A DNA stretch of 64,000 nt from Albifimbria verrucaria. Lineage: Eukaryota > Ascomycota > Sordariomycetes > Hypocreales > Stachybotryaceae. The position numbers were made by a program, and so were the translations under genes. This document shows, in pieces, positions 23,721 through 34,963 of this stretch (its first letter is position 1; each line of letters starts with the position of its first letter). The notes under the pieces are model-generated. The model saw nothing but the letters and a program-made list of their open reading frames with translations, was not told where the DNA came from and ran no database searches. The stretch lies in assembly GCA_020081605.1 (NCBI GenBank), contig JAHREC010000011.1, positions 372,001-436,000 of the forward strand. The letters run 5' to 3'.

Positions 23721-24060
23721 ATATGTGGATGCTTCCTTGCTTCAGGCACAACTCCACTTACAGTAAGTACATGCAGAAGCATCTGAATACGGATGCTCAT
23801 AAAGTAGGTGAGTACCTAGTGACAGTCCTCACTTACCAGGTATATACACAGCAACCACTAACCTACCTACGTAAAATTAGTTTTGGAGGAGGAGATGCGA
23901 TGAACTTGACATCAACGACGACTAGACCCTCTTCTTTCTGTTTCTGGCTGTTTTTTCTCAAACATCTTGTCGATGTGTGGTTAAAATATCTGCACCAGGT
24001 AAGCGAACTTTCTGTCATCTCATTGTAGGTTCATTGCAAATTCATTGCAAAGAGCCCGGA

Positions 24061-24387
24061 CTAGGGTTGAATAGGGAATGGGACATAATTATCAAAGAGC
24101 AGCCGTGTATTCTGATGAGTAACTTCTATCCTTGCAGATGTATCCAGTGTAAGGAAGTTTCCCGAGACGGCAAACCCACGGGTCACAGAGTTCCCAATCC
24201 GCCGCAAGCGGGGCAAATGGTAACAAAACCAAGCGATAAAGAAGAGGAGGAGCAGATATCGAGGAGGGAGATAGGCAGCGCCGGGTCGAGGAGTTTCCTC
24301 CGAGGGCCATTTTTCCGCATTTGTGACGGCTAATGGAGCGGTCGTGGTGACGATGAGGCCGGAAGCCCAAAGCAGCCAGAGAATCAA
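24061..24387 (-). other. Diverged inverted-duplicate arm B (possible small membrane protein)
   Basis: A 108-codon open frame on the minus strand, with a hydrophobic start (LWLLWASGLIVTTTAPLA) and a second hydrophobic stretch (YLLLLFFIAWFCYHL). It is related to arm A in opposite orientation about 350 bases away. The frame opens with TTG rather than ATG, so a spliced 5' exon would be needed. Family unknown. Confidence 0.3.
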
Positions 24388-25040
24388 TCTTACGCAAATG
24401 ATTGCGATGAAGATAAGAAACTAAGTATGGGAACTCATAAAAACTAAAATTTCTTGCATGCATAGCTGAAATTCACGAGTAACTCATTCCGAGGTCGATG
24501 TGTACCTCCGATGTAAGTGTAGGGTAGGTAGAATCACTTAGCATTGACCACTAGGGAAGACAAAATGGTGGAAGGCGTGATATCAATTCAGCTTATAGCG
24601 CATCTGAGTAGGCGAAACCGGCTTGTTGATTATGTCAAGCTCTTTTAAATAATTTCGCATGAGGCGCATATCCATGCTGTTGCCCCTTTTAATTCCCTTT
24701 TGTTTTTGTGTTGTGGTTGAAAAGAGTGGAAACCTCCTCATCGAAAGTCTTCCGACGCTGGCTGACTTTAGCACGGCTTTTTCAATTCAAGGGAAAATAA
24801 TCACATGGTTTTTCGTATGGATAATGAGAGTGAACATACTACTAGTCTTTTATTGCTTCTTCCGGAATTCTTTCTCCGAACCTATGCGTCATCTCATCCC
24901 TCTTCCACCCGCACACCAACGATGAGCCTTGAAGTTGTAAACGAGTTTATTGCTACCCTCTCAATATTTACATCCCATAGAACAAGATAGACAAGTTGAA
25001 GGTTACGTAATGATAGCCAATCATCGCCATACCGGCCTGT
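24388..25040. other. Intergenic, no gene recognised
   Basis: 3' flank of the xylanase gene. Frames up to 88 codons without recognisable features. Confidence 0.5.
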
Positions 25041-26437
25041 CTAGAGGTTGTTGACCAAGGTGTTGTAAGCGGCCTTTGGCTGATAGTTACGATCGAAGAG
25101 GAGAGGGTTATCATTAGGTCTCCAACTTTCTTTGTCCGAGATTCCCCATACGGTCTGATTGTTTTCACGTTAGTAAATGATGTTTAGAGGTCGTGGGTTG
25201 GGCTGGGTTGAGTTGACTTACAATTCCAACACACTTGGAGACTTGGAGACAGGCATTCATAACGGTGAGGTAATCGTTTGCGGCAGCACCAGAAATGTCA
25301 AGCTCAGTAATGGCAACTTCCTTAACGTTAGAGGCAGCAAGCGCTTTCAATGCGGCGGGAACGCCAGAGGCAGGGTTCCATCCACCGGGGCAGCCAAGTG
25401 GGCTTGGCTGCCAATTCCGTCAATGGGGATGCCCTGGGAAAGCCACTTGTTGACGTGATCAACCATGCCACGAGTGACCTTTGCGTAGTTGGCAATGTCG
25501 AGGTTGTAGTCGTTGATGTAGAGCTTGGCAGCAGGGTCGGCGGCACGAGCTGCGCGGAAGGCAATGCCGACGAAGTCCTCGCCGAGAACACGGCTGAAAA
25601 CACTGTTACGGAGAGAGCCATCCTCGGCAAAAATCTCGTTAACAACGTCCCATTGGACGATCTTGCCCTTGTAGCGGGTTACCAGGGTGGTGACGTGGTT
25701 CTGGATAACCTGAGTCAAGGTGTTGCGGTCGCTGATGTTCTCAACCCATTGCGGCAGCTGACCGTGCCAGAGCAGGGTGTGGCCACGAACAAGCTTGCCG
25801 TTGGCTTGAGCAAAGTTGACAACGGCATCTGCGTTGGTGAAGGTGAACTGACCCCGGCTTGCTGTGCGCAAGTTAACACCCGCCAACAACTACAGGAAAG
25901 ACCCACAGAGAAGAGTGACTTACGCTCAGTAGCATCCCATTTCATGCTGTTCTCGTTTGTGACCTGGCCAAAGCTGTTCTTGGCGATGGTGGTCAACTGG
26001 CTGTTGCTCAGATGATAATGGTCGATCTCGGTTCCGAAATACAGCTTGCCCTTGGCCTTGAACTTGTTGTGGAGGCCAGTTCCACCAGTTCCAGGGTTGT
26101 TGGTAGGACCGGGGTTGTTTCCAGTGGTGGTGGGTTGAGGGTTACCTCCGCCTGATCCGGGGACACACTGGGAGTACCATTGGCTGGAAACTTGTTGTTA
26201 AAAGACTGGTAGAAAGAGAGCTGTTTGGTTAAAGGGGCACTTACTTGCTGACTTGGCAGACTGCCCCAGAAACACAGGTTGTTGGCCCAGTCCAGCCTTG
26301 TCCGCCACCTGTTTGACAATTAGTACACTGAAACGTAGTTCTTTTTGGTGACGGTTATGGCTTACACTGGCCCCAAAGAGGGATTGGGCGAGCACAGCCG
26401 TGGGAAGAAGAGCGAGAACCACAGGAAGAGAATGCAT
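25041..26437 (-). CDS. Endo-beta-1,4-xylanase, GH10 with N-terminal CBM1
   Basis: Secreted xylanase. Exons: 26437-26366, 26308-26245, 26190-25924, 25861-25222, 25154-25041. Signal peptide [18 protein letters not shown], then CBM1 ([25 protein letters not shown]), a Pro/Thr/Asn/Gly linker, and the GH10 barrel. Catalytic acid/base Glu is in [12 protein letters not shown] and nucleophile Glu in [19 protein letters not shown] and GHTLLWHGQ are family blocks. It ends with [14 protein letters not shown], the usual GH10 finish. Three probable single-base losses: 26371-26374 (CCCC, before QCGG), 26188-26190 (AAA on +, exon 3 start) and 25387-25390 ([19 protein letters not shown]). Order CBM1-GH10 is the reverse of the CE12 gene at 62 kb. 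Confidence 0.95.
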
Positions 26438-26522
26438 GATTGCGAATTTCCCAAGCAAGGCTTAAGCTGGCAACCTGACACTGGTCAAGAAAAGGCAAAC
26501 ATGCCAGCGCACTAAAAGCCCC

Positions 26523-26529
26523 TTTTATA
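26523..26529 (-). promoter_or_regulatory. TATA box of the GH10 xylanase
   Basis: TATAAAA on the minus strand, about 90 bases upstream of the start codon at 26437. Spacing and sequence fit a strongly inducible core promoter. Confidence 0.55.
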
Positions 26530-28288
26530 CATGCCAGCAAGATAGCATACCCTTGCTGAATAGTTCAAAAGGTGATAATAGAGGCAAGTTGGCTAGGGGT
26601 AACTAATGGATGGAATATTCAACGGACCTAGTTTCGCCAAAATGTCTAGGCTACAAGGAGTTAGACGTTCTAGGCGTTGGACAGCTTTGCACCCGCTATG
26701 GCCGGCAATAATTTCTCCTGTCCTTGCGGATGCCAAATCCGGAGGGTATGTCGCCGTGTTTTCATTCCGACTTTACCTAAAATGACCAGGAAACAAACCA
26801 GCTTCTGCAGAGCTGCCGGCTCTTGGAGGATACCCATAAATTCCTTCTTAATGCTGGGATGTTTATCCGGCAACACCAAGAAATAAGGGAAGAATACCCA
26901 CACCAATCAGAATGTAATGCAGCAACTGGCATCATTGAGCTTTGCACCAACTCTGTTCAAGGTGGAACCCGGCTTGAGCCTCCCCAGCATCACGTAGCAT
27001 TGTCTTTACAAGGACCTGCATGTGGCTGGGTTTTTTCTGGGAAATTCCTCTTGTTACACAATTATCCGGAAGTTTGTGTTGCCAAAGGGACCTGCCAAGG
27101 CATGGCGTTGGTAAGTTTGATACTGTCGCACACCAACCCGACCCTGTCCTTTTCAATTGAGGAGTGACGCTATGGTCATATTATCATATGCGCCAACAAT
27201 GACGAGATGTTGCATTTTAGTTCTCTTGAAAGCCCGATTTGCTTTACCGGTGGGTGTGCACCAGGCGCTGTTACAAATTTTGGCAGGAATAGGGAGAAAT
27301 ATATGTGTTGGTTTCCGTATCAGAAGAGGAAAGGCTACCGGAAAATTCATACCGCTGATCACGAAAGCCGCGCCAAATGAGGAAGTACCACGAGCGTGGC
27401 AGCGTCCACAGAAATCGCTCCAGTAAGCAAGCACATGGGTATTTGCGGCAGTGGAATGGCACAGACGAACATAGGTTCCGATCTGCGCAGGGTTCATGCT
27501 GCAATTACCGTCTCAGCCGGCGTGGGTGTTTTTTAAGCTCCATCATGATGAAACAAAAGGACGCTCGTTTCCTGGGTGCAAAACAACACCGCACCCGAGA
27601 CCGTACGTTCGGTTATTTCGAGAATCATAACAACGTCAAGGGAGCAGTAATTTGTCTTCAATCTTTAAATTTGACTATTTGATATTGAGCTTGCAATGCT
27701 ACGAACGTCATAGTTATGTGAGTAGGTAGGGATTTTAGCCCCAATAAATTATAATCTTTAATAACTTCATGAAAATCTTTGTAATATATCTGTTATCTAT
27801 AGAAGAATATTAAGTTTTATCATTTATTAATACATTAGCTACCTCACTGTAGGGCCAATATTTTCTTAAACACTTCGTATATTCAATTTACTATTCTTGA
27901 CCCCTCTTCCTAGGATATACTGTAATTTTACTACATATCACTTGATCGACTCATCACTAGTAATACAGCCGAGAAACATGATCAATCTGAGTCAAGGTTC
28001 CTTATTGCAGCAATCTAATGATCTAACTACTATACCACTGTTTCATGTGACGGTCTGTATGTATGGCACTTACAAATGCGTAATAGATGTGTCTCAGACC
28101 TGGCGTTGGAATGCTCACCTTGATCTCGGGCAGTGGCTATAAGAACTCCTTCATTTCTCCAAGCATAGCATCCGGTGAATGGACATACGCAGCAGTTGTT
28201 CGTAATTTTCTTATCCCTAGGCGCTACTTCTATACTTCCTATACTTCCTGTTCTCCTGGATATCTTGTGGTCCTCAAGCGGAACAAAA
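26530..28288. other. Xylanase upstream region and intergenic DNA
   Basis: About 1.7 kb with no supported gene. Frames of 70-114 codons occur on both strands without domain features. 27700-27900 is AT-rich. A decayed tRNA-like D-arm may lie at 28018-28041 (minus strand). Confidence 0.45.
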
Positions 28289-28549
28289 ATGGCACGAGTT
28301 ACAATAGCATCCATCATGTGGCTTTTGCTTGGAACTATGTAAGTGAAGCCGGAGGATCTTCCCTATGTAAAGCGATTAATAATCTATTGGTGCCTTAGCC
28401 AAGCTACAAATGCATTTAACATCGTTTGTGGTTACGACGCAGAGTATACGGAGTTTAAATATGTTGATTTGGATGGCATTTGTTCTCCAGATCAAGGTGG
28501 AAAAGCGGAGTTTACTCTTGTCGATGGCAAAGTTCAAGTGCAGAAGTAG
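28289..28549 (+). CDS. Small secreted protein candidate, possibly truncated
   Basis: Two exons, 28289-28338 and 28399-28549, with a GTAAGT donor and CCTTAG acceptor, give 66 residues. The first 22 or so (MARVTIASIMWLLLGTIQA) form a clear signal peptide ending at ATNA; the mature part is about 44 residues with two Cys (NIVCGYD, DGICSPD). The same frame continues past two TAG codons with protein-like sequence (FYDAKQDVEAAEKCL, RDLLEIARRICTN) to about 28697, adding two more Cys. Both stops stand where CAG (Gln) would read naturally. So this may be a roughly 107-residue secreted protein cut short by C-to-T changes. Not a recognised family; an effector role is only a possibility. Confidence 0.42.
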
Positions 28550-28697
28550 CTTGACATAATTCAGAAGTAGACTTTTTATGATGCGAAACAGGATGTCGAG
28601 GCTGCGGAGAAATGCCTACATGCAGCAGACTATCGGGATTTACTTGAGATAGCACGTAGAATCTGCACTAATATATATAAGCTTTGTACGCTTTAAA

Positions 28698-30030
28698 ACG
28701 ATAATATTCTTTTAATGTTATAGGTGGATGCTGTTGAACTTGCTTGATAGGAATAGATAGTGCTTCTACGAAATAACGGGAGATCTATAATAGATAGTCT
28801 GCAGCTATCTATAACACGCTCTAGAGAGTCTATAGCTCCGTCAGTTTCCTATGTTGCATGTACTTTCCAACTTATATAAAGAAAAGTTAACAATCCAAGC
28901 GATAAGAAAATGGAGGGAAAAAGTCACGTCGTTTTGTCTTAATTTAGTACTCAAGAATTCCTAGTAGTCATATAATCGAATAACTAAGTGATCACTATCG
29001 AAGTATTAAGAGTCTACAGTCCTGGTGGTTTAAAGCTGAGTACTGTGCGATTCTGCTCCGGCTGTACTAGCCAGAGTCTTCATAGGTCTTATTTGTTGTC
29101 TATAGGAGGTATCTTGGGAGGGGCTTGGTGAGGTGTCATGGTGGCGTGCAGGATTCCTTGTTGCGAGGATATCTTCTCACTGTTATTTGAGTTGATGAAC
29201 TATCATACATTGAAGTTTCGGCTCAGACATCCGCATACACTTGTGAAGTTCAGAGAGGCAGTAACTTTGTCACAGCCGTGTTCTACGCCGTCGAACCTAC
29301 TGCATATGGCCGATCCGCCAACCCAATGAATCGTTATCCTGTACGGGCGCAACAATACGCCGGTATTAGCTGTAGTCTCTCATTTTCAGGGAATACGTTG
29401 CAATGCCAAGAGAATCTCGGTGAGTTATAGCGTCTTCGAAGGTGTGGTGGGGTGTTGCTGTGCAGCCAATCCATTGTCATAAGCCGCAATATCATCACAA
29501 CCAACACAAAATTCGACCCCAGCGTCAGCAAAAGGCACTACCAACAGAAGAGGTCCTTGCATGAATTGAAAGGACAGAACGCGCACTCGAGTGTGGCCCA
29601 CACCTGACGTGTCAAAGTTGGGCGCCAACAGCCGGTCGAAGTTGGTTCAGAAACAATGATGTCCGAAATTCTTATGGATCTGCGGGAGCCAACTCATGAT
29701 CATTAAGTTACAACACAGATTCATTGTCCATTTCAGCAATCCCATGGGCCAACCAACCAAGGCAGTGTCCCCGTTGCTCAAGGGTATTGCTAGCCATCCC
29801 CAGTTTTCGCGCCTCTGAAGAAACTCCAGCTCTCGGTTATCATTTTCAGCGTGATCGGATCACTCTGCTCTACCCAACCCATTAAACCCCATCCGAATCG
29901 CCTAGATTCACATAACACATCAGATAAGCATCCATATATCCAGGTCCAAAGAAACACCCTTGTTCAATTGAACTGCTACACCTCAATCTGTCATCTCAAT
30001 ATAGTCAGCAACGCCACTCCGAACATATAC
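28698..30030. other. Intergenic, no gene recognised
   Basis: About 1.3 kb upstream of the P450. Left part AT-rich, with repeated CTATAG/TCTATA-like words near 28790-28850. No supported gene. Confidence 0.45.
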
Positions 30031-31695
30031 ATGAGTCTGTTCGCCGTATTTGCGTCATGGGTCCAGTATGGGTGTTATGCCCTTGGTGTATACGTAAGTG
30101 TGCTCCCTTGAGTTTATATCAGACCCCACTCAAGCAACTACAGTGGTTTCTTATAGTCTACTACCGGACCATGCTTCACCCACTGAAGAGTTTCCCTGGC
30201 CCCTTTTGGGCAAAGTTGACGGATGTTTATGGCGTTTACCATGCATTTCGCAGGGATCTCCATATAATCACATATCAAAATCATGTTAAATACGGCTCTG
30301 TTGTACGACAGGCTCCTAATAGAATAGTATTCAATACGGTCACAGCCTTGCAGAGTAAAAATCATCATTTCCTTTCCCATAGCATACCTTGCAACTGCTA
30401 ACAGCTATTCTTTACAAGGTCTCTATTCAAATCCACAACTCAACAAATCACGCGTCTACGAGCTAACACGAATGACACTCCATGGCAATGTCTTCGACAC
30501 ATTGGATATTCAGGAGCATCGGCGAAAGCGCAAGGTTGTCAGCATGCCTATTACCGAGCGGTCAATAAGAACGTTTGAGCCTATTATGATGAAACAAGTC
30601 GATGAGTTCATCAAGCAGGTACAGAAAGCGAGCTTGTCAGGCAAACCTCTTGACATGACGACACAGTGCTGGCGACTTGCTGGTGATGTGATTGGGCATC
30701 TATTCTTTGGATACGCCCTCAATGTTCAAACAGAAGAGCAGAACCACTGGCTCTTTCCAGGCCTGCACCTGGTTACCTTCCGCAATAATGCATATATGCA
30801 ACTACCGATTCTGAAGAAACTGGAGCCTTTAGTAAGGCTCATTGGTCGAAAGAGCCGAAGCAAATACATGGCTATCTGGGAGCGAATGGTCCGATCCCGC
30901 TTGGCACTCCCAAAGGATGCTAGACATGACTTTTTTCATTTGCCATTGACCATATGGCAGTTGGCGATACTCCTCAAAACAGCGAGCTTTGGGCCGAGGC
31001 GTTTTTTTCTTAATAGCTGGTGGTGGTACTGTATCTACCGCCATGAGCGCGATGTTCTTCTACCTCTCTCGGTATCCAGCATGCTATAAGAAGCTGGCCG
31101 AGGAAATTCGTACCACGTTCCAGTCTGCTGATGAGATAAAATCGGGAGAGAAGCTGCGAATCTGCAAGTACTTGCGCGCTTGTATTGACGAGACATTGCG
31201 AATTTCAACACCAAACTCGTCTGTGCTCTGGCGGGAAAAAGTGGCGGTTGATGAGAAAGGAAACAGGTTCTCGTACCCTCTTGTGATTGATGGGCATGCT
31301 ATTCCAGATGGTGTAATCGTCGGTCTCAGCCTCTACGCTCTTCACCATAACGAAGAATACTTCCCGAGCCCTTTGTGTTTCGACCAGAGCGTTGGCTTGA
31401 TAATGGCGATACTAGCAGCTTCGAGCTTATGAATCAAGCATTTGCGCCGTTTCTCATCGGTCCTCGCTCCTGTGCCGGCAGAGCCATGGCTTACTCAGAA
31501 ATCAGCCTCTCATTGGCTCGAACTTTTTGGCATTTTGATTTTGAACGTGCTGCAGGAGAGCTTGGACAGGTTGGAGGTGGCCAGAAGGGGAAGCGTGATG
31601 GAAGAGACCGCCCTGATGAATTTCAGATGTGGGATATGATGACGTCTGCCCATGAAGGGCCTTTCCTATTATTCAGTCCCAGGGTTGCCGAGTGA
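30031..31695 (+). CDS. Cytochrome P450 monooxygenase
   Basis: Membrane-anchored haem monooxygenase. Start at 30031 gives a hydrophobic anchor (MSLFAVFASWVQYGCYALG). First intron about 30088-30145; second about 30352-30419 (CAG-A/GTAAAA to TACAAG). Landmarks: LHPLKSFPGP, HRRKRKVVSMPITERS, I-helix AGGGTVSTAM, ExxR as ETLR, PERW, and haem loop FLIGPRSCAGRAM with the Cys ligand. Frame faults: one base off at the first intron boundary; TTT at 30939-30941 (HDFFH-FAIDHMAVGD); T7 at 31002-31008, one base too many (EAF-FLIAGGG); TTT at 31372-31374 (SPF-VFRPERW). Substrate unknown; it stands alone rather than in a visible secondary-metab cluster, although the oxidoreductase at 34964 is 3 kb away. Confidence 0.93.
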
Positions 31696-32771
31696 TTCGC
31701 TTGCTATCTATGGATGGTAAACCCCGAGCGAATGGGAACATCAGGAGAATAGCTACATTTAACCCCAAGGTGGTTATCAGCGATGGCTGAACAGTATACA
31801 AGTAACATCCTAGGACATTCATTACCACTTGACTAAAATAAACATCCTGCATTCTGAATACCTGGAGATTATAGGATTTAAGGTAGTTGTGGCTGTTACT
31901 GTTAACCAAGATAACTTGCAGCATTGCAAAATCCATCTCTTGGCTAAAATATAGATTTAAGAGATCTAATTCTGACCTCTGGTGGAGGTTGGATTATGAC
32001 GATGTTGTTATGAACTGGATACCATATGGCTTACTGAGCGAACTCAATATGATGCGAATCTTGCACATTCTGAGGCTTCAGTCGCCCCCATGCTTACGAT
32101 GTCATGATTGGACATCCGTCAACTCTTTCCCAGCTTCAATAATGGCTAAACTAAAGACAGTTGAGACCAAAAGAATGTAGAAAAGTAGCTGAATTAGTTG
32201 ATTTAGAGAGAATTATAAAGGCAGATGGAAATACGCGAACACATGTCTTGTTGGGTTGTTGTGATAAGACCAATATGGTCAACTCTGTCTAGTCGATACC
32301 GATGAGAGATGACATCGAGTCGTTCCTATGAGCCGTATGAGAGCCTGAGCTTTGGAGAATGCATGTGGCTATGTCTTTATCTATGGAGACGCCTTGAAAA
32401 TGACTCTGATGGCGAACACCAACGAAGTTTTGCCGCCATCAGGAGCCCAGGCCAAAAACGGCAGGTCGTCCCTATTAGCTCGACGAGGCAGGGAGGACTC
32501 AATATACAATCGTAGTTTTGCATACATATGGGTCCTTGACAGGCATCATACAGAAAACTCCGATCAACCCCTCATATGGCGGATTGTTGATTGGCCAGAC
32601 CGGCCAGCCAAGATGATAAGGTGACGTTATGAACGTTGAAAGCGGAGTGGCGATCGAGCAATGCTTAAGTAGATGCCTCAGTTTCTGGACCCCGCTCAAT
32701 GTGACTACACTATAAATTGGACCAAGAAGCATGTAGCAGTTGAGAACCTACCACAGCGTCAACTTCTCAAA
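31696..32771. other. Intergenic, no gene recognised
   Basis: About 1.1 kb between the P450 and the M28 peptidase. No supported feature. Confidence 0.5.
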
Positions 32772-34257
32772 ATGCGGCCTCACCTCCTCCTCGCCAATGC
32801 CGTAGGGGCAAGCGCAGCAGCACTAACAACTGTGCTGACGCCAAATCCTGCTGCCGTTCTCCAGGCCCGAAATGCCTTTGATGCTTCCAAGCTCTTCACT
32901 TGCGCCGCTACAAGCTGGCCACCAACCAAGCTGGGCGGCCTTAACTTGCCACAAAACCCGCCAAAAGAGCTTCGATCAATTTTATCCGAGATTGATCCCT
33001 CGAATATAGAGGCCTCGATACTCAAGCTCGTTTCCTTCGAGACTCGTCACACACTGTCGACACAAAACAGTACCACCCGTGGAATTGGCGCAGCCCGAGA
33101 CTGGCTCTATTCTGAATTCAAGCGCTATGCAGATGCCAGCGACGGTCGTCTGACAGTGGAGATTGTATCATATGTGCAAGAACCCGACGGGAGTCGAATT
33201 CCGTTTCCAGTCCGCATTAGTGACGTCGTGGCCACCCTCCACGGTACAGAGAAGCCAGAGCGATTGTATGTAGTCTCGGGGCATTACGATTCCAGAGTCT
33301 CAGATCCCAATGATTATGAATCCCCGGCCCCGGTGCCGACGATGATGCATCAGGAGTGGCTATATCGCTTGAACTGGCACGAATCATGTCACAGACTAAA
33401 TATCGCCGGCCCAAGGCCAGCATAGCGTTTGTGGCTGTGGCAGGTGAAGAGCAAGGGCTGTATGGCGCTCAACACCTCGCACAAACATACGCTAGATCAA
33501 CTCCGCGAGTTAATGTCGAGGGCATGTTCACCAACGACATTGTTGGCTCACCGAAGGCCGATGATGGAACCGTAGATCCCTATCAAATTCGTCTTTTTGC
33601 TCAAGGTCTTCCGCCTGTTGGCGTTGAAAACTCCACGGTACGAGAACGACGCTTAACGGTTGGAGGCGAAAATGATACGCCCGCTCGCAACCTCGCTCGG
33701 TTCGTCAAAGAAGTTGCACAAAACCCTTCCACTGGTATGAATGTTTCCGTCATTTATCGATTAGATCGTTACCTCCGCGGTGGCGACCACAGGCCGTTCC
33801 TCGAGGCTGGATACCCGGCAAATCGATTCACGGAGCCACACGAAGACTTCGCACACCAACACCAGGACGTGCGAGTCGAAAACGGCAAACAATACGGCGA
33901 TCTGCCTGAGTTCTGCGACTTTAATTACATTGCTCGCGTCGGCAAGGTCAACGGTGCTGTGCTGTGGAGTTTAGCCAACTCTCCAGGTGCACCGCGGAAC
34001 GTCCGGATAAACACCACAACGCTGAGCAACGATAGCACCCTTTACTGGGACCCACCGGCTGGTGGTGAGAGAGGTGTAGGAAGCTATGAGGTGGTGTGGC
34101 GACCTACGAACTCGCCGTTTTGGACAAACTACATTGATGTTGGATTAGTGAATGAGGTAACTGTGGACTTGAGCAAGGACAATGTTGTGTTTGGAGTACG
34201 AGCTAAGAGCAAAGAGGGTCTGAGGGAGTTGCCGTCTTCCCATTCCCTGCCTCCTAA
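32772..34257 (+). CDS. Secreted zinc aminopeptidase, family M28
   Basis: Removes N-terminal residues from peptides; binds two zinc ions. Chosen start 32772 ([18 protein letters not shown]) gives a signal peptide; the frame is open upstream to 32673. Metal and catalytic motifs: GHYDSR (Zn His), GADDDASG (bridging Asp), AGEEQGLYG (catalytic and metal Glu), [15 protein letters not shown] and TEPHEDF (Zn His). A C-terminal beta-sandwich resembling fibronectin III follows (RNVRINTTT to [12 protein letters not shown]). No intron. One base is missing in CCCC at 33328-33331, directly before the bridging-Asp motif. Another near 34224-34226 shifts the tail; in the corrected frame it ends VAVFPFPAS at a TAA, 34255-34257, not at 34282. 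Confidence 0.92.
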
Positions 34258-34963
34258 AGCAAGTAAATATTCATGCAACTAGCTTTGTTCAGAAATGAAA
34301 GCCTGTTTCTTGAAGTATAGTATGGTCATAACGTGATTTATTGGGCAGTGAAGGTGAACGTGAAGCTAATCACCAAACGCAGAGATGGTATGGTTTGCGC
34401 AAATCAGAACATATGTGCCTTCATCCCAGGGAGGATCATTTGTGTACCTGCATTTGGTCTAATGTAATTATCGTTGAAATTCATAAAAGAAAGCAATCTG
34501 CTTTCAAAATGTTGTTATAGCCAATTGATCTACCAACGCTGCATATACCTGTCGTCAATGAGTTAACACAACTCGATTATGAGACGGAACAAACCAAAGA
34601 TCATGGCTAGTTCCAGGAAAGCTAATGAATTAACATTGACATTATTAATACCCCATACAACTAGCAATTTCTCGCTGAATAAGCCATATCAATCCAGTGT
34701 CACCATTTGTGAAACTGGCGATAGGTCAGCAGCAACAAATAGGTCTTCACCACTCACTCCATTGTGGAGCCAAATAGCGCAAATGTCGCCTTAGTTTGGT
34801 AAAGAAATGACGTAATTGTGCCGCCTTTACGCCCTACGGTCCGTATCATAAATCAATCAGCGTAGTTTCAACGATTTGTAATCACAAAACTCTGGGGATA
34901 TTAGGTCTTCACGTACTCCTCACCAGAATCCCGTTTTCTCCATTTGCATCGTCTTATTGTAAC
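34258..34963. other. Intergenic, no gene recognised
   Basis: About 700 bases; the right end is the promoter of the oxidoreductase gene. No other feature seen. Confidence 0.5.

Noticed and set aside
23234..23800. 188-codon minus-strand frame rich in Arg, Glu and Gly
   Set aside because: It overlaps the duplicated arm A and owes its length to GC-rich, Pro/Ser-type low-complexity sequence; no domain was seen.
25350..26015. 221-codon plus-strand frame opposite the xylanase
   Set aside because: Antisense shadow of the GH10 exons; no motif of its own.
27965..28041. tRNA-like D-arm words on the minus strand (TGGTATAGTAGTTAGAT)
   Set aside because: It resembles a tRNA A-box, but no matching B-box (GGTTCRA-type), acceptor stem or anticodon stem could be paired around it.
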